DNA of 64,000 nt, from the NCBI GenBank assembly GCA_023144005.1, contig JAGLGN010000006.1, positions 62,001 through 126,000 of the forward strand, read 5' to 3'. Position numbers and translations under genes: made by a program. The DNA comes from a bacterium (GTDB taxonomy: Bacteria > AUK180). Shown here one piece after another: positions 18,426 to 30,000 of the stretch (positions are counted from its first letter, which is position 1; each line of letters begins with the position of its first letter). The notes under the pieces were generated by a model. The model was given only the letters and a program-made list of their open reading frames with translations. It did not search any database and was not told the origin of the DNA.

Positions 18426-19371
18426 GCTTTCCTCCATACTTTTTAAGTAGTTTGATTATCTTGTCAAATTCATTCTGTCGCCTTATATCGCCTTCAAGAT
18501 CCGTTCGCTCTGCAATAGCAATATCCAATGGTGTTTGACCTTTTTCATCTTTTATATTCGGATCAGCACCCCTTTTTAAGAGAATTTCACATGCCTCGTA
18601 GTGTCTTCTAAATACTGAATTAAAAAGAGGGGTCCAAGTTGTCTCAGGAAATCCTCCGGAAATTTTAGCGCCGCTGTCCAATAAAAGTGTAATTGCAGTT
18701 AATTGATTCCTTTGAGCAGCCCCGTTCAGTGGTGTCATTCCGTGTTGATCGTTGATTTCCGTATCCGCTCCTTTTTCAAGCAGTAATTTTACAATTTCAT
18801 TATATCCCTGTGAAGAAGCTTTGTGTAGCGCAGTGCTTTTTGTGAATATTGCTTTATTTACATCTTCAGTTTCAATAAATTTCTTCACTGCATCTATATC
18901 ATTTCTGAATACGGCATAATACAATTCATCTGTTTCGATAACTTCATTTTTAATAGTATCTACAATAAATACCGATTGCCTTATTAGGGATTGACCAATG
19001 TATAATCGGTATATACCTTTTTCCTGGGTCTTTTCCATATGACACCAGTCTTTAGGGTTATTTGACGTCCCAAATGCCCAGGCACCGGCGTCAGCATCGA
19101 AAAAATGGATCTCTAATTTCTTCTTTTTACCGTTCTGTTCGATATACAGATATGATCTGATATGTGCAAAAAGCATTTTCATTCCAAGTGTAGGACCGGA
19201 ATCTATTGTGATTATTTCCAAATAATAATGCACTGGCCCTTCCTCGGTCTGAAATGTTTGTTTTTCATTTACCCATCTTCCTCTACATCCTGAAGAAGAA
19301 ATCAGAATGATCAAAACAATACTTGGCAATATTACATCTTTCAGCAGCCAATCCCTACTACCAATCTTCAT
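18415..19371 (-). CDS. Ankyrin-repeat lipoprotein, candidate immunity protein
   Basis: A 318-residue protein. A lysine-containing start and a hydrophobic span run into ISSSGC, a plausible though atypical lipobox, so it is probably a membrane lipoprotein facing the periplasm. Residues ~30-150 form an unrecognised beta-rich domain. Residues ~155-310 hold four to five ankyrin repeats (for example TALHKASSQGYNEIVKLLL and TPLDIAIAE). I chose ATG 19371 because it follows the RHS stop by one base (TAG-T-ATG) and gives a clean signal peptide; a longer frame to 19533 would lie inside the RHS gene and lose it. A small ankyrin lipoprotein directly after a toxin-tipped RHS gene fits an immunity protein; that role is inferred. 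Composition is AT-rich like the RHS gene. Confidence 0.8.
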   Translation of the reverse strand: MKIGSRDWLLKDVILPSIVLIILISSSGCRGRWVNEKQTFQTEEGPVHYYLEIITIDSGPTLGMKMLFAHIRSYLYIEQNGKKKKLEIHFFDADAGAWAFGTSNNPKDWCHMEKTQEKGIYRLYIGQSLIRQSVFIVDTIKNEVIETDELYYAVFRNDIDAVKKFIETEDVNKAIFTKSTALHKASSQGYNEIVKLLLEKGADTEINDQHGMTPLNGAAQRNQLTAITLLLDSGAKISGGFPETTWTPLFNSVFRRHYEACEILLKRGADPNIKDEKGQTPLDIAIAERTDLEGDIRRQNEFDKIIKLLKKYGGKHEE

Positions 19372-19372
19372 A

Positions 19373-22300
19373 CTATTTTCCGGTCCTTTTTTTAAGCATC
19401 TGGTCCCAAACATGTTTCGAAAGCATATTCGAATGATGGCTTTCGCCAAATAATAATGCTTTGGTAGCAACTTCAATATCTTTTGCCTTATCATCTGTTC
19501 TTCCCGTAAAGAAAAATGAAAAAGCCACAGCATTCATGTAGCAGTTAGTGCCTAGAAATTCTGTAAGTATTGGCCCGCCGACTAATTGAACTCGATCTTT
19601 GTTGGAATAGACATTGTAGTAGTTGACAACATTACTCATATCCATTTCGTAATCGACCCTTTGCGGGGTTGCGAAGGTAATAATAGTTTGTACTTCTTGT
19701 GAAAATGAGGGGGAGGCTTCCTTTACAATATTCCCTCCGTGGCTATGCGCAATTATATGTATTTTTTCATTTCCAATTATTGTATAGTTATCAATATATT
19801 CAAGCAAGGCCTTAGCGCCTGCGGTTCTTGCCTCTGGAGTATTAGCTTCAGAAAGTGATGCGGGCCAATAAATTGGATGAACTGGATTGCCTTCGTCCCC
19901 AAGCGATCTCTGAATATAATTCATATACTCTTCATCCGGAGTCCAAGATTCATCACCAGACCCCGTACCCTTCACGGTAATTACCACATATCCGGCATAA
20001 TCAATATTGGATAATGGATTATTACTTCCGTAAATATATCTGTTTAAAGATTGAGGATTGGCGGAGCTTCCAATGAGTTTATCCTTTGAAATAAATCTGC
20101 CTAATTCCGAAAAGTAATACCTTGCTCCGAAATTGTCGAGGCCCGTTTCAATGTCCCTTTCCTTTCCTGTAAATAAATGAGCCTCTTCTTCTCCTTGAGA
20201 TAGGATCATATTTCCGAACGGATCCAATGTATTTTCAGTAACTATCTCCCCAAGCTCATCGGTAATGATTATATTATTGCCTATATAATCCTGATGATAA
20301 TATGCTATGCTTCCAGTACTATTTTCTGCCAATGTAATTCTATTTCCTGCGTATACAAAAGTATTTTGTCTTGCACCGGTTTTATCGTATTCTTCGATTA
20401 CATTTCCTCCAATATCATAGATATAGATCGTTGTATTGCCAGGAGTTGTCTTAATTATTCTCCTTCCTTCGCCATCATAAGCAAATGATATTGAATATTC
20501 AATAATCCCGGGTTGATTCAAATCAGGCTCTCCCGGATTTTGGAAATCCACTCGTGTTAGCAAATTATCATAGTTATAACTAAATATTTTTTTCTTGACT
20601 TGACCACTTAGATTAGAGACCGTTTCCGAAATAATATTTCCATTGTTGTCATATACATAATTATGCGTACTTCCATTGCTACCTGAGTCAACGGTCATTG
20701 TGCTCAACTGATCTGAATTTCCCGTGTAATTGTAGCCAATATCTTCATAACTGGATTGCTGAGACACTCTATTTCCAGTAGAATCATAAGCGTAGCTTGC
20801 ATCATTGGCGTCAGGATAATCCACCGATGTAAGCCTGATCAGTGGATCATAAGTATAATTAGTGGTACTCCCGTTAATTTTAGCCCTAGAAATAATACTA
20901 CCGTTCTTATCATAGTTAAAATCGTCTTTATACATTAGTTGATTAATTCCTTTAAATATTTGATGAGAATCAATCAATCCTCGAGCGTTGTAAGTAAATT
21001 TCGTTGTTGAAATTGTTCCGTAATTAGAAGTTAATTCCTTTTGTGTAACATTCCCGAGGTTGTTATATTCATACCCAGCTATATCTTTATTATCGTACTT
21101 GATTGTATCCACCCATCCATGATCGTTCCTCTCATATAATACTTTCTTTCCCGATGGATAAGTTATTTCCTTTAATTCACCAGTCTCATAATATATATAT
21201 GTTGAAATATACTCTGCATCGTTAATAGTATCCTTTTTCTGGACAAATCTCCCCATAGAATCATAGACATATTCTGTGCTACTCTCTATCTCTAGTGGGG
21301 ATTCCGGCAAACTATAATATGATATTTTCTCCGTTAAATCATTATCAAAATACTTAAAGGTTTTTTTCGTGTCATCTGGGTATTTTCTTTCTATTATCCG
21401 ATTGAAGTCATCATAATCGAGATAAATTTTGTTATCATTCATGTCTTGTGTATACTCTACGAGGCTAGATGATATATACGAGGTATGCTTAATCAGGCCT
21501 TCGCTGCATCCATCGTATCTATCGTATATATCATAATTTATATCTGTAATGAATCCTCGAGCATTAGTAATCCGTGCTATATCATTAAACATTCCATTGT
21601 ATTCGTACGTTGTGACTCCATTTGTACCTGGTTCATCACAACGGATTATTCTTCCAATCTTATCCATAGTGAAAATCGTCTGATTACCTTCCGGATCCTT
21701 AACAATCTTTTTCATATTGCCATCATCATATGTAATTGAAGAATTTGTCCCATCAGGATAATTAATCTGAATCAATCGATATTGTTTATCATATACATAC
21801 TCTGTTGTCTTTTTCTCAGCATCAGTAATTGTCTTGATCTTTCCACCAGGATGATATGAGTATGTCGTTGATAACCCAGCTTCGTCAATTTTGATGAGTC
21901 TTTTAATAGAATTATAATAATAGGTTGTGACTCGACCTGCGTCATCAACGGTTACTATATTATTAATATCATCCAACGTATATGAAATATTTGTTTTGTC
22001 CGGCCTTGTTTCATTCAACACTCTCCCAAGATTATCATAGTTGAATTCACTATAATTCCCAAGATTATCAAATTCTAGCTTGATTAGACCATTGGGATAA
22101 TACTCATACTTATTAAAAAGTTCACCATTCCTACGTACTTCCGTAAGATTTCCTTCAGCACTGTACGAAAGAGAATGTACAAGATCTTCATTCAACTCAA
22201 ATTTCTCGGTCACAAGACCCTTGCTATTGTATGAAAATCTTGTGTCGGAAATTTGTGCAAGATATCGTCTCTCTATATTTCCCCTAATATTTCCCTCATC

Positions 22301-23824
22301 ATAGTATTCTGTATTTATTTCGATATTATTTCCATTCAATGTTTCACTTTGTCTAGTTTGCAGGCCGATTATGTACAGCCCTGTTGGGGTCTCCGAATTG
22401 AACTCATCTATATTTAAATAAGTATAAGTGTAAATATATGACAACGGATTTGTATATAAAGTTATATTACCGTAAGCATCATATTCATATGATTCAAGAT
22501 AATCAATTTCTTGATCATCTTCTGGAGACTTTCGAGTTCTTGTTGCTTGTTCAAGATTTAGTTTCTCTTTATCAACCCAATCCTGATGAGGAGGTCCATC
22601 AATAACCCAGTCATTTACAGTAACAACACCGGGTTGCTCACTTCTCACCATTTTGAATGTATAAATAAATTCTCCAGCAGCTTCAGTGTTATTAATATAG
22701 AATTTTTCAAACCAAAATTTGCTCAAATATCCGTTTGGGTCGGTTACTTCCGTATAATGAAGGTATATTCTACCCCAATAAGGATCTGCACATGCTTCAC
22801 CTTCATCATATGTATTTTTCACTAGATCAAATCTATATGTAGATACTTCATCTGAATTTTCTGCACTTTTTAGAGTTTTTGTAAGCTGCAATCCTTGAAG
22901 AAATTCAGAAGTACAAATACTGCCGTTCAATTTTTCCTCGTTTTCAATTGTATCAAATGACAGGTAGTCATATTTAACAATAGCACCAGATGAATATGTA
23001 ATTTCCGTAAGCTTCCATTGGAAATCATTGTAAATATCTGTATCATAGAGCTCATAGGAGTACTTTGTTTCCCGGCCATTTGGATTAACGACTTTTGTTA
23101 ATAACGAATTATCGTCATATTCATATGAAAAAGATATTTCCACCTCTTCATGATTCTTATATTTAATTCTACTGATCAAACCCTTATCGGCATCGAAATA
23201 TTCAAATGTGTAGTCATATCTCCCCGCTGAATCAAATACCGATACTATCTGAAATGGTGGCAAGGGACTTCTAATTAATCGAATATTATTATCATTCTTG
23301 TCCAGAATCTTTATTGGAAGTCCATGAAAATTGAAGGTAATCTTCGTCCCATTTGGTTTAGCTAATACCCATGTATTAGTTGTATCTTCATATATCAGTT
23401 TATCGCGGACTCCTGGCTCCAATGGGATTCCCTCATCTGACGGGTGTCCCGTCATGAAATAGGTTTGTCGAGAACCATCTCCATAGATTACTATGGCTTT
23501 ATTACTTGCGCTGGGATAATCTGTTTCAATACGATTAATTCCATTTACACTGAACGACCATTCGCAATTCTGATATCGCAAATTGCTATTATATGTTCTA
23601 GTAATAATTAATGGGATTCCAACTCCAGGTGCTGAAACATCTGTGTGTCGAATAATAATATTACCGTTAAACAGATTAATATCCTCTTCCGTACGATCGC
23701 TGGCAAATGCCTGCAATGGAGAATAACCAAGTCCATTTACACCCGGTTCAGTCGGCTCTGCAACTGAATAGCAATTAAGCCCGATTATTAGAAGTAATAA
23801 TACAATTGAAAATTTAGTTTTCAT
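19373..23824 (-). CDS. RHS/YD-repeat protein with lipase-like C-terminal tip
   Basis: A 1483-residue protein with a Sec signal peptide (MKTKFSIVLLLLIIGLNCYSVA) and an RHS shell of many YD repeats (about 380-1200). A typical RHS core follows (GKERDIETGLDNFGARYY, then GRFISKDK and NRYIYGSNNPL) before a variable tip from about residue 1279. The ~205-residue tip has AHSHGG, the nucleophile elbow of alpha/beta hydrolases (S1361), with D1410 and H1463/H1464 placed to complete a triad, so it is probably a lipase or esterase. RHS shells enclose and deliver toxic C-termini; a lipase tip would attack membranes. It has its own promoter and GGGAGAGAGGA site and is followed by the ankyrin lipoprotein one base later. 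AT-rich composition suggests horizontal acquisition. Confidence 0.88.
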   Translation of the reverse strand: MKTKFSIVLLLLIIGLNCYSVAEPTEPGVNGLGYSPLQAFASDRTEEDINLFNGNIIIRHTDVSAPGVGIPLIITRTYNSNLRYQNCEWSFSVNGINRIETDYPSASNKAIVIYGDGSRQTYFMTGHPSDEGIPLEPGVRDKLIYEDTTNTWVLAKPNGTKITFNFHGLPIKILDKNDNNIRLIRSPLPPFQIVSVFDSAGRYDYTFEYFDADKGLISRIKYKNHEEVEISFSYEYDDNSLLTKVVNPNGRETKYSYELYDTDIYNDFQWKLTEITYSSGAIVKYDYLSFDTIENEEKLNGSICTSEFLQGLQLTKTLKSAENSDEVSTYRFDLVKNTYDEGEACADPYWGRIYLHYTEVTDPNGYLSKFWFEKFYINNTEAAGEFIYTFKMVRSEQPGVVTVNDWVIDGPPHQDWVDKEKLNLEQATRTRKSPEDDQEIDYLESYEYDAYGNITLYTNPLSYIYTYTYLNIDEFNSETPTGLYIIGLQTRQSETLNGNNIEINTEYYDEGNIRGNIERRYLAQISDTRFSYNSKGLVTEKFELNEDLVHSLSYSAEGNLTEVRRNGELFNKYEYYPNGLIKLEFDNLGNYSEFNYDNLGRVLNETRPDKTNISYTLDDINNIVTVDDAGRVTTYYYNSIKRLIKIDEAGLSTTYSYHPGGKIKTITDAEKKTTEYVYDKQYRLIQINYPDGTNSSITYDDGNMKKIVKDPEGNQTIFTMDKIGRIIRCDEPGTNGVTTYEYNGMFNDIARITNARGFITDINYDIYDRYDGCSEGLIKHTSYISSSLVEYTQDMNDNKIYLDYDDFNRIIERKYPDDTKKTFKYFDNDLTEKISYYSLPESPLEIESSTEYVYDSMGRFVQKKDTINDAEYISTYIYYETGELKEITYPSGKKVLYERNDHGWVDTIKYDNKDIAGYEYNNLGNVTQKELTSNYGTISTTKFTYNARGLIDSHQIFKGINQLMYKDDFNYDKNGSIISRAKINGSTTNYTYDPLIRLTSVDYPDANDASYAYDSTGNRVSQQSSYEDIGYNYTGNSDQLSTMTVDSGSNGSTHNYVYDNNGNIISETVSNLSGQVKKKIFSYNYDNLLTRVDFQNPGEPDLNQPGIIEYSISFAYDGEGRRIIKTTPGNTTIYIYDIGGNVIEEYDKTGARQNTFVYAGNRITLAENSTGSIAYYHQDYIGNNIIITDELGEIVTENTLDPFGNMILSQGEEEAHLFTGKERDIETGLDNFGARYYFSELGRFISKDKLIGSSANPQSLNRYIYGSNNPLSNIDYAGYVVITVKGTGSGDESWTPDEEYMNYIQRSLGDEGNPVHPIYWPASLSEANTPEARTAGAKALLEYIDNYTIIGNEKIHIIAHSHGGNIVKEASPSFSQEVQTIITFATPQRVDYEMDMSNVVNYYNVYSNKDRVQLVGGPILTEFLGTNCYMNAVAFSFFFTGRTDDKAKDIEVATKALLFGESHHSNMLSKHVWDQMLKKRTGK

Positions 23825-23855
23825 TCCTCTCTCCCAATTTATCTACATATGCTAT

Positions 23856-23885
23856 ATTATACACTTAATCGTTATTTAAAATCAA
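23856..23885 (-). promoter_or_regulatory. Promoter of the RHS operon
   Basis: On the minus strand TTGATT (23880-23885), an 18-base spacer and TATAAT (23856-23861) lie about 30 bases before the ATG at 23824, which has GGGAGAGAGGA just upstream. This is an ordinary leadered promoter, unlike the leaderless class elsewhere in the window. Confidence 0.6.
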
Positions 23886-23983
23886 TAGAATCTCGTCTCT
23901 TTTTGGAAATTCTCAAGTTAATCAGAATCATGCAGAAACCCGTTACTCTTTTGATGTAAAATTGATTGAAAACAATAATTTCA

Positions 23984-24003
23984 GGGAGGGTCGAAACCCT
24001 CCC
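23984..24003 (-). terminator. 8-bp hairpin after the lamin-tail/PLD gene
   Basis: GGGAGGGT and ACCCTCCC pair perfectly around CGAA, starting ten bases after the stop codon at 24014 on the minus strand. The following minus-strand bases (TGAAATTATTGTTTTC) are only moderately T-rich, so it is a possible but not textbook terminator. It separates this gene from the RHS operon promoter. Confidence 0.55.
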
Positions 24004-24013
24004 CGTTTATACA

Positions 24014-27000
24014 TTATCTGATGATAGCGAATTTATAGTAATCCGATCCGGCTTCCGTCTCTATGACCAGTATATAAACACCCGATGCGAGCCTGTTGTC
24101 GTCATCATTGGTGGTATCCCAGTCGATCGTAGGATTGCCGGGATCTGAAATATCGACATCCGCGGTTTCAAATTCTCTGACCTTCTCTCCCGCGACATTG
24201 TAAATAGCCATGGTATCAAAGAGCGCAGGAATGTGATCGAAGAATATCTGCTCTGTAGTCACGGCAGGATTAGGATAGATCCTGACATCTTCAAAGACAA
24301 ATGCCTTGCTCTCAACATAGCCGTACAAGCCGTATGTGGAGAAGTGATTCGTCTGAATGGTCAATGTATTCGCGTCAACATCCACTTCACCGCCGATGAG
24401 CTCCCATTGTGCGGGAGACAGCGTCGAATTGTAATACCAGACCTTGAGATTGCCTTCGTACACAGTGCTACCGTCAACATAGCCGTCCTGATCCGCATCC
24501 GCATATGCGATGACCATCGTAACGGGCTCGTCAAATGTAATTCCGGCGTCATCCGCGTAGAACTCTCTGACCTCACCGGTCTCGACCATCTTGTCATCTG
24601 TTACCGCAGGGACAAAATCAGGAGGTGATACCGAAAGTGAAGTATTGTCCTGAAGCGCATCCGCGGGAACATGTACCTGAGTAAAGGAATTGTCAAAGAG
24701 GATACCTCCTGACGGGCCTACCTCGACCTGTGTCTCAATGGGCAAGATCGAAAGCGTGTATGTGTCCCCTACCTTTGTAATATAGGTTATCTTATCACCG
24801 CCGGCGGGTGCCCAGCTCATGAACGCTTCATTGAAGGAATTGTTCCCGATGATCTGAGGAATAAAATTAACATCGGCATCATCGGTAGCCAGCACAGGAT
24901 CATCCCAATTTGTCATATAGGTATTGAAATTGACACCTGTTAACGAATCGGTAACTGCTGTACCGGATGAAACATCATTGAATATAGCATTGTCAAATAG
25001 GTCGTTCTCATCCTGCACATAGGAAATTATACCGCCATTCTCATTGTTTCCAAGTGACCAGGAAGGTGACCATTTGGGAAGAGTATTATATGCGGCGGAA
25101 GCATTCCCCGGAGCATGAGTGACAAGTGTCATTCTAGCATCTCCAAGCACGGTAACCATATTGGACGGGCTGCCCGTTGCTTCACCGATTGCGGTATTAA
25201 TGATCTCTTCCACATCGTTAAGAATGTATATCTGAGTAGAATCATCTGTCCTGGATTCGTAAACGAAAGCCACTTTCAGCTCGTCCGCGTCCGGATAACC
25301 GGCCGCCGGTCCCCACCACCATTTCGGCTGGAGACATCTCGATGCTGTGGCAGAATATTCGTCGGAAAGATGCGTCAGTTTGATAACAGATAGATCCTGA
25401 TTATCCGCATCGATCGGGAGCGCGCCAAGATCTATCGCATAAAGGTCGCCACCGATGGTGACCACCAGACGATCTGTCGAGTCCGGCTGCTGCGCGGCGG
25501 GACAATAATCAGGGTCATACCATCCATGCCATGTATCCGTTGTCAATTCAACTGGAGAGCCGGTGCCATCGTCAAGTCGCCTGAAAAGCCGGGAATGGTC
25601 TTCTGCGCTGTTATATGTCGCATAGTAAATATAACCGTCCGTGCCCCATGCGATCTGGCTGAAGTATAATACATCCTCAAGATTTGTGGTCAATTGCACA
25701 GGGGAATTCGATGTATTGGAAACATCAAGCGTGTACACATTACAGACACCGTTTGAATCAGAAACATAAGCCACTTCTGTGCCGTCAGGTGACCACACAG
25801 GGAAGAGATCGTATCTTCCGCCTGTAACCGTGGTCGCATCGAAGTTATTAACCTCATTCACGGCGATATTGATCCCGGATTCATAAGGAACCATAAATTT
25901 AGCGGTGAACGGAGCGACTATTGTAGTTCCAACTCCAAGGCCGTCCAGTATCGTTTCAGATACCGCTATCGTATATGTTTCACCGGGAATGAGATCCAGT
26001 CCCGGAATAACGCGGAGCACTCTGTTGTCGGTAAGGGCATAGAAAGAATCAACGCCGGGATGAGGAGCACCGCTGTCCTTTGTCAGGGAGTATGCGGTCG
26101 TATCGCCCAGGGTATAACTGTCGAATGGGGCTGTGAATTCAACATTGATCTCTTTATATTTATCAGATGCTGTGGTATGTACCGAATACGCTTTTTTCAC
26201 CGTAAGCGGCGGATATATCGAGACATCTATCGTATGCACAGCGGATCCACTCAAAATAGAAGGATCATCAACAACCGTTACTCTGAGAGTTCTCGGTACC
26301 TGTCCGGTCGTCGGCTCATAGTCGATCAATCTTACCGTGCCGTCGCTGCCCACAAGGGCGCCGGTAACGGATACATCGTTGCCGCCGTCCACATTCGTGG
26401 CGCCGGTAAGCGTTGTTGTGTCAATATCTTCAGAGTTATCCGCTACAAAATCATCGATCGTAAGTGTAATATCCAAAGTGGCATTGGGATCACCCTCAGG
26501 CGCTTGATTGCCGTATTCATCGACAAGCCGTATGGTGAAGGTCGCGGAATCTCCTACCAGTATACCATTGGAGAACGGGCCTTCAACCTCAATATGATCT
26601 CCCGCAAGAGCAACAAGGTTTACCTCGGGTGAATCATCGTATGGATAGACAATGTCGCTTCCGGAGAATTTTGTTCCGAATGGGAAATCGTTACCGGATG
26701 CCTTCGTACCCACCGTAATGTCATTTCCCGTTCCATATGTCAGGACCATTGTTTCATTCTGTGACATCGAAACGATCGGAATACTGATATGATTCCCCGA
26801 AATAGAGAATGACCCTATTACCGCGTCTTCGCTGGCAGAAATCGATATAAATGAGGTATCGGGTGCTGTCCAGCCGTCCGCAACGGGGAGAATATTGATA
26901 GATACAACGCCATCTGAAACAGGGCATTGAGGTACAAATCTGAATTGCCATTTCGTGCCGGAATCCAGTATATCATGAGAAGATGTTAAGGTATATGCAA

Positions 27001-30000
27001 AACCGGCGATCGTATCGCTGACCTGCATAATTCCCGTACCGTCATAATCCAGAACATTGGCGGCACCCGGAGAAAGAGTAGTGGTCCTCGCCCAATCATA
27101 TAGATTATCAGAATCCGAGGCAAGTGATATTCTTACCAAAGAATCAGAGTAATTGTATAAAGAACTGTTGGAACAGTCTGATTCCTGCGGAGAAGCACCT
27201 TCGATCAGCCATTGGCCTTCAACTACAAGAGTCGGAACATCCCCCGGGATATCCGTACCGACACCGTCATCATTTGCCCAGACCGCACAATCATAATAAA
27301 CCGCTCCGTTCATCAAAGCCGCTTGGTCATCCGTATCGGTCAAGGGCGTATCATCGACATAAAGGTCAACAAATCCGTTGCCGTTCGTATCTCCGGTACC
27401 GTCTGTCTCATCCGGTTCTCCTACGATCCAGTGGACTACAACATAGTCGCCCGTATGAACGGTAACAGCTGAACCAGCAAAAGAGGTATCCGTACCATCC
27501 ATGTCCGTGATCAAAAAGGAAGAAATGTCGATACCGGCACCGCCGACATCTTTTATGTATAATTCAACCCAGTCATGAGTTCCCCAATAATCGGAACTTG
27601 TAGAGCTGGATTCAAAATTCACTTCTGAGATCAATATTATTCCGTCAAGAACCGTAACGACGGGATTATTGGCAACTTCATAAGGGAATTCGCCGACTAC
27701 CTTTGAACCTGAATAGTATATGTATCCGCCGAGAGCAGCTGGAGAAGTAACGCTTACGAATTCAAGCGCCGAAGTAGCGCCGGGCTCAAGGTAATCACCT
27801 GTAAATCCATCGACCCAGATTGCAGTACCGCCGCCGGCCGCCGCACCGTAAGTGCCGACAGTATGCAAACCGCCATCGGTTCCAAGAAGGTTTATCGTCC
27901 AGCCGTTGGGATCGCCGAAGGCCGCAGGGACAACTGTATAATACATCTCGATCGGCTCTGTTGCGGTCACAAATTCCAGCGTAAAGTCATAAGAAGTACT
28001 TGGCCGGACCTTATTCGGGGTCACGAACATCTTTCCGCTTGGTACAGGAGTTGTATTGGGCATACCCGGGGTCGGGCTGCCGTTGGCAATAACACTCCAA
28101 TCAACTTTATCGTTTGTGTCTGTGGAATCACCGTCTCTGGCAATACTTCCGTTCGTACCGTCATTATTGATGCATACTGCGTCATTCTCGCGGTCATCAG
28201 CGGACACGGAACCGACAATACAAGAGCCGGGGGCATAATCATACCACTCGCCGTTTTCCTGAGCGGCGTCAAAGAATGTCGTGGTTGCGGACCAATTCCC
28301 GGGGCAGCTCGTCCAGTCAGCCCAGGCGACAAAGTCAAGGATGTGATCGCCGGAATCTTTTAATGTCAGATACGAATCACCGCTGCTGAGAGCGAGCCCA
28401 TTATCATAGATACGGGCAACATTGTCAACGACCTGTGCTTCCGAATCATTTGAACCGGTCGTCCCTTCGATGAGAAGGTACTGACCTGTTTTTATTATCA
28501 CACTCGGAAGTGTAACCTCCGCACCGTTCTCCTCATAAATTATATATCCGTCCAGATCAATACCGTTACCACCATTTGTATCGTCAAGGCAGTAGATTTC
28601 GATCCAGTCCCATTCCAATTTAATGCCTCTGAAATAATTAATACTGGTCGTGGAACCGTAATAGCAGACCTCATTTATTACAAGAAGCGGAAGGTTGGCA
28701 TTTCCTGAGCCGGGAGTAGGCGAGCCCTCTATCAGCCAGTCCTCTATCTGATTATTGTCAAAACCATCGGACTTCCTGGCAAATGAATATAATTCTTTCG
28801 CAACAGGGTCCAAAAGATCTGAATTAAGGAAATCTGTTGTTTCGACAGTACCCAATACAGCATAGTCCTCCCATTGATTATTGTCGATAAGGATCGTGAA
28901 ATCTGTCGTTTCGCCGGTTCTGAATGAGGCATCACCATGCTCCGCCCATCCGACCGCGTCAACAAATCTGTCCAGATTATCCTTTAGTACCACCTGCTCA
29001 TCTGTCGCTATCATCTGACCGTTTTCAGCGCCGTTCACATAAATGTCCCATTTCGTATCACCTTTGCCTGTACCATCCGTCTCGTCTGTTGAACTTAAGG
29101 GCGTTTCCCATGTAACAAGAAGCAGATCGCCGTCCGCAAGTGTGATATCCGGCAGCACCTTGATCTTATCATTCGGAGTATCGCTGTCGCTGAATCTTGT
29201 AAGATACCAGTTCTGTACATTTATTGGTCCGCCGGAAGCGCAATATATCTCTATCCAATCCTCTGTATTATCGCCTCTGAAGAAAACTTCATTAATAACA
29301 ACAACACCCGCCCTAATATTTATAGCCGGCGTGGGTGAGACCTCGGAAAGCTCTGGTGCATTTGGATTTGAATCCCAGTCAACCTTTGTAGTAAAGGCGG
29401 TGGGGCCGGCTGATGACGGTGAAGTGAAATTTGTGAATACGAAATCCACAGATTCAGTACCGCCGGTACCGCCGGATATGATCTCCTCTGTCGAGGGACA
29501 TATGAGTTTTACCCAGGTACCGCCCGTTTCGGCAGTAAATGTGACATCGGTAACAAGATTGTAATAATGACCGTCATTTCTTTTTACGATGGTATTCGCC
29601 GAAGACGGCGCGGGAGACCATGTATCCGGAAACCATACACTCACCTTGGTCATATTATCACCGGAGGTGCCGTTATGTGTTACGGTCAATGTAATTGTTT
29701 TCACTTCATTGGTCGAACATGTAAGCGGGACTATATCAGCATCCGCCGGAGTAATATTCGCCGAAGGGCCATAACGCGCTCTGAATTCCTGATAGAATTC
29801 ATTCGCTACATTGGCGTCATGTATAATGATCGTATTCTCATCATTGTCGCCGGTAACATCGGTAGCGTTTGTCCAGTTAGTCGAACCCGTAATGACCACA
29901 GGGTCCGAGCGCACGCTGTCACAGTCGATTATCATATATTTATGGTGAAGAAGGCCGGGGACACTGTCTTTTTTGACATCCATACCGTCAGCGACCATAT

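Noticed and set aside
19372-19533. Longer start for the ankyrin protein
   Set aside because: It would lie inside the RHS coding region and bury the lipoprotein signal; the ATG one base after the RHS stop fits better.
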